Source: Acinetobacter variabilis
GTDB lineage: Bacteria > Pseudomonadota > Gammaproteobacteria > Pseudomonadales > Moraxellaceae
DNA: 64,000 bases
Assembly: GCF_000369625.1 (NCBI RefSeq)
Contig: NZ_KB850113.1
Span: 389,504-453,503 of the forward strand
Direction: 5' to 3'
Shown: positions 8,444 to 16,734 of the stretch, piece after piece
Layout: every line of letters begins with the position of its first letter
Numbering within the stretch: position 1 is the stretch's first letter
Notes under the pieces: generated by a model
The model's input: only the letters and a program-made list of their open reading frames with translations
The model's database searches: none
What the model was told of the DNA's origin: nothing
Program-made: the position numbers and the translations under genes

Positions 8444-9687
8444 GTCTGAATCCGAGTTCTGATGTATTAGATGTTGTCATTGTTGGTGGTGGGCTAGTAG
8501 GTGGCCTGACCGCTTTATTACTTGCTCAAGGTGGTGTGCAAGCTACTGTGCTGGATGCTGCGCCTATTCTGGATGCAGACAAAACTTTAAGCGTAGCCAA
8601 TCCGCGGGTTTTGGCTTTAAGTCAGGCGACCATTCATTTATTAAAAACCGTGGGTGTGTGGGACAAACTTGCACGCCAGCAGCCATATACTGGAATGCAG
8701 GTCTGGAATAAAAATGGCTACGGTGAAATTAACTTTGGTCATTCTTCAGAAAGGACACCTTCTGTAGAGCAGGCGCTAGGCTCGATGGTAGAACCGAGTA
8801 TCCTGAATCTGGCCATACAGCAAAAGATGCTTGAAGAGGTGCAAGATTACCGCACACAGGTCAAAGTTAGCCGGGTGGAACGTGGTGTAAATGTCTGGAT
8901 CATTCATCTGGCAGACGGCACCCAGCTCAAAACCAAGTTGGTCATTGGCGCAGATGGCGCGAACTCCTTTGTACGTGAACAAGCCTTTATCGATATCGAT
9001 GTACTGGACTATAAACAGGCTGGAATCAGCTGTGCAATTAGAACAGCCCAGCCGCATCAGCATGTGGCTCGTCAGATTTTTCTGGAAACCGGTCCTTTGG
9101 CTTATCTGCCAATGGCAGGTCTTAAAGAAGAAGAGCAAGGCCACTGGCAATCCATAGTCTGGACATTACCTGATGATTATGCCGATGAATATGCAGCATT
9201 ATCAGATGCTGACTTCACTCAACTATTGACCCGTGAAAGCTATCATATGCTGGGCGAAGTGCTGGAAGCGACACCGCGAGCTAAATTCCCACTCAAAGCT
9301 CGTGCTGCACAGCAGTATGTACAAGATGGCTTAGCATTAATTGGTGACGCTGCGCATGTGATTCATCCGCTTGCTGGACAAGGGGTTAATATCGGCTGTC
9401 TGGATGCTGCTGTACTTTGTGAGGTGTTGCTACATGACAAAGCGCGTGGAGTGTGGGCCCATGTGCAGACCTTAAAACGTTATGAGCATCGTCGTAAAGG
9501 CCAGAATGATGCGATGATGCATAGCATGTCGGCGATTGGCTGGATGGAAACTACTGAGCTTTTCCCAGTGGTATGGGCACGTAATTTCGGGCTGAAACAG
9601 GTAGAGCAACAGGCAGTCCTGAAAGATGCATTTATGGCTCAGGCGAATGGTTTAAGTTTACTCAAAGATACACGTTATTCAACCTAG
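8440..9687 (+). CDS. Second UbiH/UbiF/UbiI/VisC-family ubiquinone hydroxylase
   Basis: 415 aa, paralogous to the preceding gene. It has GxGxxG (VGGGLVGGLTALLL), the NPRVLALS segment and YTGMQVWNKNGYGEI typical of the UbiI/UbiF branch, GADGANSFVR, and the FAD motif GDAAHVIHPLAGQGVNIG around residue 300. It should carry out a second ring hydroxylation in ubiquinone biosynthesis (C5 for UbiI type, C6 for UbiF type). The start ATG overlaps the ubiH stop by four bases, so the two are one operon. No terminator is obvious in the roughly 170 bases downstream. Confidence 0.85.
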   Translation: MSLNPSSDVLDVVIVGGGLVGGLTALLLAQGGVQATVLDAAPILDADKTLSVANPRVLALSQATIHLLKTVGVWDKLARQQPYTGMQVWNKNGYGEINFGHSSERTPSVEQALGSMVEPSILNLAIQQKMLEEVQDYRTQVKVSRVERGVNVWIIHLADGTQLKTKLVIGADGANSFVREQAFIDIDVLDYKQAGISCAIRTAQPHQHVARQIFLETGPLAYLPMAGLKEEEQGHWQSIVWTLPDDYADEYAALSDADFTQLLTRESYHMLGEVLEATPRAKFPLKARAAQQYVQDGLALIGDAAHVIHPLAGQGVNIGCLDAAVLCEVLLHDKARGVWAHVQTLKRYEHRRKGQNDAMMHSMSAIGWMETTELFPVVWARNFGLKQVEQQAVLKDAFMAQANGLSLLKDTRYST

Positions 9688-9861
9688 TGGCCGAATGTAA
9701 ATTTTTTAAACAAACATCTATAAAGAGTAACTATTTTGTTTAAAAAAGATACGATTTTTTGAAAATTAGGGCTAGGCGAAGACCAAAGAGATTGCTAAAT
9801 TTCAGTTAATTTAAAGCTTGGTTCAATAGATAAAAGCGAAGCCGTTTGTGGGGAGAGCAAA

Positions 9862-10113
9862 ATGACAGACGTAAATGATTATGATGATGTAGAAGATCCT
9901 GTAATCGACGACGATGAAGCAAAAGCAGCAGAAAAAGGTGCTGCAAGTAGCGAAGAAGTTGTGAATGATACAGACGTATTAGAAGCTGAAACTTTGACTG
10001 TAACTGCTAAGCAGAAAAAACGTCAGGCACTTGAGGATGAAATTGCAGCTTTTCTGGCAAGTGGTGGCCGTATTACTGAAGTTCCAGCTGATGAATCCGT
10101 TGCAAGAGAATAA
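9862..10113 (+). CDS. Small acidic protein, SutA-like candidate
   Basis: 83 aa. The first half is almost wholly acidic and disordered in appearance (DYDDVEDPVIDDDEAK). A basic patch (AKQKKRQ) follows, then a short conserved-looking tail (EIAAFLASGGRITEVPAD). That tail resembles the C-terminal part of SutA, a small RNA-polymerase-associated regulator of slow-growing Pseudomonas. The layout of acidic N-terminus, central helix and AFLxxGG tail also fits. GGGGAG precedes the ATG. A terminator follows directly, so the gene is probably transcribed alone. The name is a family resemblance, not proof of function. Confidence 0.65.
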   Translation: MTDVNDYDDVEDPVIDDDEAKAAEKGAASSEEVVNDTDVLEAETLTVTAKQKKRQALEDEIAAFLASGGRITEVPADESVARE

Positions 10114-10133
10114 TTGCACTTGATATTCGCGAA

Positions 10134-10166
10134 TAAAAAAACACCACATTGATTGTGGTGTTTTTT
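10134..10166. terminator. Bidirectional terminator between the SutA-like gene and rsmI
   Basis: AACACCACA-TTGAT-TGTGGTGTT stem flanked by A6 and T6 tracts. It sits between two convergent genes and can serve both. Confidence 0.88.
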
Positions 10167-10181
10167 ATGGATAAAGAAAAG

Positions 10182-11024
10182 TTAATCGTTGGCTGAAGTC
10201 AGTTCCAGAGCACGTTGATAGGCAATTTTTTTCTTGATCCCGGTCAAATCTGCAGCCAGTTGTGAAGCTGCTTTGACAGACAGGTCTTGTAATAAACGCA
10301 CTAACAGCTTGTCCAGTTTTTCCTGATCCAGATCTTTCTCTTCGATAGAACCACCAATCACCAGTACGATTTCACCTTTTTGCTGGTTATGGTCATTGGC
10401 AACAAATTCGACCAGTTCACCCAGTGTCATTTTCTTGATGGTTTCAAAGGTCTTGGTAATTTCACGGGCAAAACCGACAGGACGTTCTGCACCGAATACC
10501 GCTGCCAGATCTTTAACACATTCCAGAATGCGGTGCGGTGCTTCATAGAAAATTAAGGTCTGGGTTTCATCTTTCAGTTTTTCCAGAGTCAAGAGCCGCT
10601 GGCTTTGTTTAGACGGCAAAAAACCTTCAAAGCTGAAACGGTCACTCGGTAAACCTACTGCGCTTAAAGCGGCAATTGCAGCACATGCACCCGGCACAGG
10701 AACCACTCGAATATTATGTTCTTGCGCAGCACGGACAAACTTGAATCCTGGATCGCTAATCAGTGGTGTGCCTGCATCACTGATTAATGCTATATCTTCA
10801 CCATTGAGCAGGCGTTGAATCAACTGATCAATCTTGTTGCTTTCATTATGTTCATGACAGGCTGTCAAAGGTGTTTGAATATTAAAGTGTTTAAGTAATT
10901 GTGCAGAAGTTCGTGTATCCTCAGCTGCAATAAGACTCACCGATTTCAATACATTAATTGCACGATAACTAATATCATCTAAGTGCCCGATTGGAGTCGC
11001 AACAACAAATAACTGAGCACTCAT
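10182..11024 (-). CDS. rsmI: 16S rRNA (cytidine-1402-2'-O)-methyltransferase
   Basis: About 280 aa, SAM-dependent tetrapyrrole-methylase fold. It begins MSAQLFVVATPIGHLDD, the signature start of RsmI, and contains AAEDTRTS, CHEHNE, ALISDAGTPLISDPG and VPGACAAIAALSAVGLP, all diagnostic. It 2'-O-methylates C1402 in the decoding centre of 16S rRNA. The second Met was preferred over the one four codons upstream because GGAG lies nine bases before it. It is divergent from the lpoA-like gene with only about ten bases between starts, the arrangement also found in enterobacteria. Confidence 0.95.
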   Translation of the reverse strand: MSAQLFVVATPIGHLDDISYRAINVLKSVSLIAAEDTRTSAQLLKHFNIQTPLTACHEHNESNKIDQLIQRLLNGEDIALISDAGTPLISDPGFKFVRAAQEHNIRVVPVPGACAAIAALSAVGLPSDRFSFEGFLPSKQSQRLLTLEKLKDETQTLIFYEAPHRILECVKDLAAVFGAERPVGFAREITKTFETIKKMTLGELVEFVANDHNQQKGEIVLVIGGSIEEKDLDQEKLDKLLVRLLQDLSVKAASQLAADLTGIKKKIAYQRALELTSAND

Positions 11025-11034
11025 AGGTTTCTCC

Positions 11035-11994
11035 ATGTGGAATAAGTCGAATAATAAAAAATGGAAGATTCAAAATAAAATTTTGGGCTTGGGGTTACTG
11101 GTCTGCGTCAGCAGCGTACAAGCGGAAGTGCTGATTATTCTACCTGAAACCGGCCCCTTGGCGCGAGCTGCTTCGAGTATCAAGCAAGGATTTCTCAGTG
11201 CATATACGGCGTCCGGACAGAAAGTACCATTGAAATGGGTCAATTCAGACCAGAAAAAAATCTCTCAGTTACTCAAACAGCATGTCAGTAAAAAGACGCA
11301 AATGGTGATCGGTCCTCTGGGACGTCAGGATGTAGAGCAGCTGGTGCAGACTAAACCCAAGATTCGTACACTGAGTTTGAATGAAACTAGCCTCACGGCC
11401 CCAAATATCTGGCAATTTAGCCTGTCGAAAAAAGAAGATGCAGCTGCCTTACAGAAGCAGATTGCGCTAGATGGGATTCAGCAACTGTTTGTGCTGCGTC
11501 AACCGGGCAGTGAGTCAGAACATGAACTCTTGCTAATGTCACTACTTAGCCAGAGTGAGCTGCAACTGGAAATGATCCAGAAGCCGCCATTTTTTCTGAA
11601 GAGCAAGCAGGGGATCCTATTGCTCGGCAATGCGGACTGGCTGGCATCCTTACAGGGTTTAGGACATAAACGGATTTACACAGTCGCGAATGCAATTAAT
11701 GAACAGCATGCTCCGCCACGAGGTATCAAGTTCTGCGATGTGCCGGTACTTTATTTTGCTAACTGGCCTGATGTGATGCAGGCTTATCAACAGGCACCGG
11801 TGAATATGTCCTATCAGCGTTTGATTGCTTTTGGTGGCGATGCCTGGCAAATCACCCAGTATTATTTAAACAATAAAAAAATACGCAATATTGAATTCCA
11901 GGGTCGTACTGGAATGATTCGGGTATCGGATCAAGGCATACAACGCACACCGTCCTGTTTTCAGCAGAGTGCCAAAGGTCTCAAGGCACTATAA
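11035..11994 (+). CDS. LpoA/LppC-like penicillin-binding-protein activator, short form
   Basis: 319 aa with an N-terminal signal sequence (KILGLGLLVCVSSVQA). The following domain reads like the C-terminal periplasmic-binding-protein fold of LpoA: ILPETGPLARAASSIKQGFLSAY, VIGPLGRQDVEQL and LSLNE. LpoA stimulates the peptidoglycan synthase PBP1A from the outer membrane. E. coli LpoA is about twice as long because of an N-terminal TPR-like domain, which is absent here. The only Cys near the signal is LLVC, a poor lipobox, so the protein may not be lipidated. Gene order rsmI-lpoA-yraN-dolP supports the call. The start overlaps the rsmI promoter region. Confidence 0.75.
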   Translation: MWNKSNNKKWKIQNKILGLGLLVCVSSVQAEVLIILPETGPLARAASSIKQGFLSAYTASGQKVPLKWVNSDQKKISQLLKQHVSKKTQMVIGPLGRQDVEQLVQTKPKIRTLSLNETSLTAPNIWQFSLSKKEDAAALQKQIALDGIQQLFVLRQPGSESEHELLLMSLLSQSELQLEMIQKPPFFLKSKQGILLLGNADWLASLQGLGHKRIYTVANAINEQHAPPRGIKFCDVPVLYFANWPDVMQAYQQAPVNMSYQRLIAFGGDAWQITQYYLNNKKIRNIEFQGRTGMIRVSDQGIQRTPSCFQQSAKGLKAL

Positions 11995-12003
11995 GGGTCA
12001 GCG

Positions 12004-12417
12004 ATGCAGAAACAATTAGGCGCATGGGCAGAACAGCAGGCTGCCCAACTGATGCAGCAACAAGACTTTCAGCTCATTGCCAGAAACTGGCATAGTCGCT
12101 ATGGTGAACTTGATCTGGTCATGCAGCGTGAGCAGGAAATGGTCTTTGTCGAGGTAAAAGCACGGGCTAAAACAGCTTATGCATTGGCTTTTGAATCTGT
12201 TTCCTCTGCCAAGCAACGAAAAGTCCTACAAACGGCTGTATGTTTTATTCAAAAAAATCCACAGTTTGCACATTATTACTATCGTTTTGATGTGATTTGT
12301 TTTGATTTTAATCGGTATTTTGCAAAAACCATACAGCATGATTTTTCGCAATACCCTTATGATCTGCACTGGTTTGAAAATGCTTTTACTTTTGATCAAG
12401 AGTTTATTAATCTTTGA
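12004..12417 (+). CDS. yraN: YraN family (UPF0102) nuclease-fold protein
   Basis: 137 aa. The family pattern is complete: GAWAEQQAAQLM, ARNWHSRYGELDLVM with the catalytic-type Glu-Leu-Asp, and MVFVEVKAR, the E-x-K of a restriction-endonuclease-like fold. The molecular role is not established. The start lies ten bases after the lpoA-like stop with GGGTCAG before it, so the two are co-transcribed. The usual diaA gene between yraN and dolP in E. coli is missing. Confidence 0.9.
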   Translation: MQKQLGAWAEQQAAQLMQQQDFQLIARNWHSRYGELDLVMQREQEMVFVEVKARAKTAYALAFESVSSAKQRKVLQTAVCFIQKNPQFAHYYYRFDVICFDFNRYFAKTIQHDFSQYPYDLHWFENAFTFDQEFINL

Positions 12418-12553
12418 ATAAAATAAGATCTGATGCGGTAGATAAAATTTGCAGCATCATGGGAAAGTTCAAGTATGATGAAGAACATCTGGCCTTGAAA
12501 AAACAGATTATTATATTGAAATAAGACTGATTAAAATTAAGGAGTCTTGCTGA

Positions 12554-13246
12554 GTGGTTAAGCGTATTGCAATAACAATGCTGTGTGTCGCAAGTTTATC
12601 GGGTTGTGCCAGCTTTATTTCTAGCGGTACTGGTACGGCTCCTGTAGGTACCGAAAATGGAGCTCGGACGCTAGGACAGGTATTTATCGATTCTTCTATT
12701 GTACGTACTGCAAAAATTAATCTTTATAAACTGGATTCACGTTTTAAACAGTCAAGGGTCAATATTGAAAGCTTCCATGGCAATGTCCTGTTGACCGGGC
12801 AGGTGCCGGATGCGCATCTCAAGCAATTGGCAGAAGATAATGTCAAATCCATGAGTGACGTCAAAGCGGTGCACAATTTTATTACTGTGGGTAACCAGAG
12901 CAGCTACACTACGATCATGCAGGATACCGCCGTGACGGCGAATACCCGTGGCCTGATTATGAAAGCACCAGTGGTGTCTGACAGCAAAGTGCATGTGCAT
13001 ACTGAAGATGGCGTGCTGTATGTGATGGGACGTCTGAACAGTGCTGAAATCGATGATCTGAATCAGGTACTGCAACAAGTGGGTAATATCACTAAAATTG
13101 TCACGCTAATCGACAACGTGGATCAGCGCTCTGGTTATAATACTAACCAGAATTTTGCAGCGCCTGCATCTTATGCACAGTCGGGTGTTGAACAGACTCC
13201 AGTCGCCATTGATCCTGATACAGTTGAACCGACTGATGTTCCATAA
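12554..13246 (+). CDS. dolP: BON-domain outer-membrane lipoprotein DolP (YraP)
   Basis: 230 aa. A lipobox LSGC places the lipidated Cys at residue 18, and two BON domains follow (roughly residues 40-110 and 115-190, each ending in a KAVHNFITVGN or TKIVTLIDNV-type strand). DolP binds anionic phospholipids at the outer membrane and supports envelope integrity and amidase regulation. The start is GTG at 12554, with GGAG nine bases upstream. The C-terminal 35 residues (Asn/Pro/Thr-rich) extend beyond the E. coli protein. The next gene starts inside its last codons. Confidence 0.88.
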   Translation: MVKRIAITMLCVASLSGCASFISSGTGTAPVGTENGARTLGQVFIDSSIVRTAKINLYKLDSRFKQSRVNIESFHGNVLLTGQVPDAHLKQLAEDNVKSMSDVKAVHNFITVGNQSSYTTIMQDTAVTANTRGLIMKAPVVSDSKVHVHTEDGVLYVMGRLNSAEIDDLNQVLQQVGNITKIVTLIDNVDQRSGYNTNQNFAAPASYAQSGVEQTPVAIDPDTVEPTDVP

Positions 13247-14114
13247 GGTCGGTCAATTTAAAACGCAGCTTTCAGATCGGATCCTTGAAGTCCAGCAACG
13301 TTATAAAGATTTCCGGATCTATGATTTTGGCAGTTATGCGCTGAACCGTTTAACCCCAAAACAGGGTTATAGTGTTGAAACCCAGTTAGCCTATGGCTTA
13401 AGAGCCCGTCAACGTTTTGATCTGTTTTTAAGTCATCAGCCTTTAGCGCATCGCCCCCTGATTGTCTTTGTCCATGGTGGTGCCTGGCTGCACGGTGATA
13501 AAAAGGATTACCATTTCATTGGCGAGACTTTTGCCAAAGAAGGCTATGATGTGGTGGTGATGAACTATCACCTAGCGCCTGAACACATTTTCCCGATCTA
13601 TATTAATGACCTGCATCTGTTGCTAAATCATTTGCAGCAGCATGCAGGCCAGTTAAATGTTTCTACGGAAAATTTGGTCTTGATGGGACATTCAGCCGGG
13701 GCATTTAATGTCATGTCAGCGCTATACCATCCACAAAAGGCCATGATTGAGCGGGAACAAATCCGCGCCATTATTGGTCTGGCAGGACCGTATCATTTTA
13801 ACTATAAAGATGATCCAATTTGTGCCGATGCTTTTGACCAGTCGATTCCGTATCAGCAGGTGATGCCATATTATTTTGTGGAAAATACCTCCACCAAACA
13901 TTATCTGTTCATGGCAGAGCGGGACAATATTGTCGGTCATTTCAACAGTCAGGATCTGGATCGGGTATTAAAAGACCATGGCAATCATAGCGAGCTGATT
14001 ACGATTCCGAAACTGGGCCATATTACAATGATTGGTTCATTGTCCAGTTTGTTTAGCCGGTTCTTTGAAACCAAGCCACGTGTGATGTGGGCGCTAGAGG
14101 ATGCTTTTAAGTGA
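13236..14114 (+). CDS. Alpha/beta hydrolase, esterase-like (HGGAW type)
   Basis: About 292 aa from the ATG overlapping the dolP stop. It shows the oxyanion-hole motif VHGGAWLHGDK, the nucleophile elbow GHSAG near residue 152, an acidic residue region (MAERDNIV) and a late His (LGHITMIG). This is the hormone-sensitive-lipase/kynurenine-formamidase-like esterase group, which acts on small acyl esters or amides. The true substrate is unknown. Longer in-frame starts exist at 13155 and 13173 but would overlap dolP by 75-90 bases. A terminator follows. It probably forms an operon with dolP. Confidence 0.82.
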   Translation: MFHKVGQFKTQLSDRILEVQQRYKDFRIYDFGSYALNRLTPKQGYSVETQLAYGLRARQRFDLFLSHQPLAHRPLIVFVHGGAWLHGDKKDYHFIGETFAKEGYDVVVMNYHLAPEHIFPIYINDLHLLLNHLQQHAGQLNVSTENLVLMGHSAGAFNVMSALYHPQKAMIEREQIRAIIGLAGPYHFNYKDDPICADAFDQSIPYQQVMPYYFVENTSTKHYLFMAERDNIVGHFNSQDLDRVLKDHGNHSELITIPKLGHITMIGSLSSLFSRFFETKPRVMWALEDAFK

Positions 14115-14140
14115 AGATCAGTGATCATGGTAATTCCCAC

Positions 14141-14175
14141 AAAAAAAGCCCGGTATGAAAACCGGGCTTTTTTTA
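14141..14175. terminator. Bidirectional terminator between the hydrolase gene and nudC
   Basis: AAAGCCCGGT-ATGAAA-ACCGGGCTTT with A and T tracts on both sides; serves two convergent genes. Confidence 0.9.
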
Positions 14176-14185
14176 ATTGAAAACC

Positions 14186-14965
14186 TTAGAGCCATTCACG
14201 GGTATCATCTGCGACTGGTGTGCCTTGAGTCACATGCATGATCATGGCATGGGCAATACTGCCTTTAAACGGAATTTCCGGCAACTGATCAAACTTGAAA
14301 AATTTCGCATCGCTAATTTCTTCTTCCTGCAATTGCAGCTCACCGCCAGCATATTCTGCTTTGAAGGCAATCATCAGATTACTCGGGAAGGGCCAGGGCT
14401 GACTGGCCAGATACTGGATATTTTTCACTTTCAAGCCGACTTCTTCCAGCGTCTCGCGACGTACCGCTTCTTCAAGCGTTTCCCCAACTTCGACAAATCC
14501 GGCAATCAGGCCATACATCTGGCTTTTGGTATTACGTGCATTTTTAGCCAGCAAAATTTCATCTTCACCACGGGTAATCACAGTAATCACACAAGGTTGC
14601 ACCCTTGGATACTGACGATAATGGCAAGCTGGGCAAACCATGGCATATTCAACAGCATGGGCTTCAGTCGGGGTGCCACAGTGGCTACAGAACTTGTGAT
14701 TCCGGCGCCATTCCAGTAGTTGCACAGCACGGCTGGCCTGTTCAAATTGCTGAACATTCCAGAACTGTAATAATTGACGGATCGGAACCAGTTGCAAGCC
14801 TTCAGGAGTTGGCTCATCTGGAAGAAGATCACGGGCAATCACCTGATCACCCGGATTCAGCAGCAAATCACTTGCCAGAGCTTCAACTCGAGGCAGTTGA
14901 AAGTGTTGGTCGACCAGCAACTGTTGCTGCTGGAAAATATAAGCAAGTGATAATTTTTCAGACAT
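14186..14965 (-). CDS. nudC: NAD-capped RNA / NADH pyrophosphatase
   Basis: 259 aa. An N-terminal region is followed by a four-Cys zinc ribbon (FCSHCG through VCPACHYRQYPR) and the Nudix box GFVEVGETLEEAVRRETLEEVG. The SQPWPFPSNLM motif then follows, the NudC-specific SQPWPFPxS signature. The enzyme removes NAD caps from RNA and hydrolyses NADH to NMNH and AMP. Its ATG touches the stop of the upstream ChpA-N-like gene (shared base 14965), implying co-transcription. Confidence 0.95.
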   Translation of the reverse strand: MSEKLSLAYIFQQQQLLVDQHFQLPRVEALASDLLLNPGDQVIARDLLPDEPTPEGLQLVPIRQLLQFWNVQQFEQASRAVQLLEWRRNHKFCSHCGTPTEAHAVEYAMVCPACHYRQYPRVQPCVITVITRGEDEILLAKNARNTKSQMYGLIAGFVEVGETLEEAVRRETLEEVGLKVKNIQYLASQPWPFPSNLMIAFKAEYAGGELQLQEEEISDAKFFKFDQLPEIPFKGSIAHAMIMHVTQGTPVADDTREWL

Positions 14966-16608
14966 TAGGCAACGATTTTCAGTTTTTCACTACTGTCTAA
15001 TGCTACCTTAAACATGGACTGTAATACAGGCTGTTTGTTCTTTAAGTTGTCGATCATCATGTCGGCACTAGCCAATGCATCCAGCGCATGATGAATTTCT
15101 GCTGGCGTTAATGCGACCGACTGTTCAATACGGTTTTTGATAAACAGGGCAGTTGTAGTGAATGCAGCTTTCACATGTTCAGCATTCAGGAACAGCATAG
15201 CACCGCCAATTTCACAGAACTGGATGGGTACAGGTTCGAGTTTGGTCAGATCTTGATCCTGCAGATAATCAGTCAGAATCTGGCTAGATAATTCAATCAG
15301 TGCCTTGGTTTCATTCAACAAAGCGTTATGTGCTTCGTCCAGACGATCCAATGAGATATTCATGTTATTCACACGTAGCTGCAGACGGCTCGAAGTATGG
15401 TGACGTTCCAATACACCAATCGAGTTCATCGCGGATAGAATCACATTCATCAACTGCTGGGCAAAAGACTCATCTTTCAGAATATCTGCCTGGCTGAGTG
15501 AAGCTGCCTGACGGTTTAAATCATGATAGGCTTCGTTCAGGTTCAGAACCTTGAAGGTATTGGCCAAGCTATTCAGCTGAGTCTGGAGTTCCTGCGTTTT
15601 TTCAGGTGTCATGTGCTGATAGTTGTATTCGATATCATTGCGGATCTGGGTCATTTCCGCAGTCACCAGCTCGCTAATGGTATGCATGGTTTCAAAGTCC
15701 GGACCATATAGGTGACGGCTGAACACCTGAAGTTGCATATCTGTCAGTAGATCATCACCAATATTCAGCTGGCTACGGATTTGCTGTGCAGTTGCATCTT
15801 CCTGACTAATACATAAGCTCAATACATTTGCCAGATCAGACAGAGAGGCTTTGAAGCTGTCGGCTGAACTAAAGTACTGTGCCATGTTGCGTTCAATACT
15901 GATTAAAGTACGTAAACGTGGTTCATTGATGAGCAGGTGATCAATATTATCAAAAGCAACATGTACCAGATGCCAGTATTGCTTGCTTGGATGATTTGCT
16001 GAAAGGCCTGCCAGATAAGTACCGACCAGTTTGATCGCCTGCAGGTCCATTTCGCTTTCTTCCTGTTTCAGCAGTTTGTTAAGAGACAGCTTGTACAGGC
16101 GTTGCACATATTTCGATTTTTCCAGACCTGGTACTTGGGGTAACTGGAAGTCTGGAGTAATCAGATCAAGCAAAGGTTCAATATGCTGACCTTCGGTCGT
16201 CAATGGTTTGCCAAGCGCAAGTTCCAGACGGTTCAGGGTATCGAGCAGGAACTGCGGAATTTTCACTTCACGCAAGCAGATAAATTCGATATAGCGTTTC
16301 AGCATGGTGGTGCCTTCACTCAATGCGATCACATCCTGAGTGTTGACCTGCGCCGGATTCCCCATAATCTTGCGCATCAGTTCTGCTGAATATTGAGCAA
16401 TTTGTGCCAGATTCGGCATATCAATCAGTGCCAGTACCTGTGCACATTGTTCGAACTGATTTAATGCATCGTCAATGCCAAAAGGTAAAGTTTGATCTTC
16501 TACCAAGGTGCTTACTGCTGATTCGACTAACTTGATCGAGTTATCAACCTCATTTTTTATTATCAGTAAAGCTGTTGGATCAAAATGTATAGAGGTTTGG
16601 TAAGACAT
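14965..16608 (-). CDS. Orphan helical protein resembling the N-terminal region of ChpA/PilL
   Basis: 547 aa, nearly all alpha-helical by composition, with no signal peptide and no transmembrane segment. The first 200 residues (DDALNQFEQCAQVLALIDMPNLAQIAQ, then EGTTMLKRYIEFICL and PQFLLDTLNRLELALGKPL) resemble the N-terminal module of the twitching-motility hybrid kinase ChpA. The Hpt histidines, CheA-type kinase, CheW and receiver domains of ChpA are all missing. I infer a scaffold or sensor module related to surface motility or chemotaxis-like signalling, but the function is unknown. It overlaps nudC by one base. Alternative: a family of its own with only structural similarity. Confidence 0.6.
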   Translation of the reverse strand: MSYQTSIHFDPTALLIIKNEVDNSIKLVESAVSTLVEDQTLPFGIDDALNQFEQCAQVLALIDMPNLAQIAQYSAELMRKIMGNPAQVNTQDVIALSEGTTMLKRYIEFICLREVKIPQFLLDTLNRLELALGKPLTTEGQHIEPLLDLITPDFQLPQVPGLEKSKYVQRLYKLSLNKLLKQEESEMDLQAIKLVGTYLAGLSANHPSKQYWHLVHVAFDNIDHLLINEPRLRTLISIERNMAQYFSSADSFKASLSDLANVLSLCISQEDATAQQIRSQLNIGDDLLTDMQLQVFSRHLYGPDFETMHTISELVTAEMTQIRNDIEYNYQHMTPEKTQELQTQLNSLANTFKVLNLNEAYHDLNRQAASLSQADILKDESFAQQLMNVILSAMNSIGVLERHHTSSRLQLRVNNMNISLDRLDEAHNALLNETKALIELSSQILTDYLQDQDLTKLEPVPIQFCEIGGAMLFLNAEHVKAAFTTTALFIKNRIEQSVALTPAEIHHALDALASADMMIDNLKNKQPVLQSMFKVALDSSEKLKIVA

Positions 16609-16643
16609 GGATCTGCACCTTTCCTTGAGTATTATCTATATAT

Positions 16644-16671
16644 GAGCCCCGCTTTATCGGACGGGGCCTCT
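16644..16671 (-). terminator. Hairpin downstream of rnhA-dnaQ
   Basis: AGGCCCCGTCC-GATAA-AGCGGGGCTC on the minus strand, about 65 bases after the rnhA-dnaQ stop and before the next gene. The following tract is not a clean T run, so termination may be partial. Confidence 0.45.
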
Positions 16672-16734
16672 TTGGAATTACTATAACTGAAGAACTGTAT
16701 TTTAAAAGCGAAATTACTGCTTGAAATTTAGATT

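Noticed and set aside
14177..14719. 180-codon plus-strand frame opposite nudC
   Set aside because: Shadow frame: nudC on the other strand has complete family motifs and codon bias.
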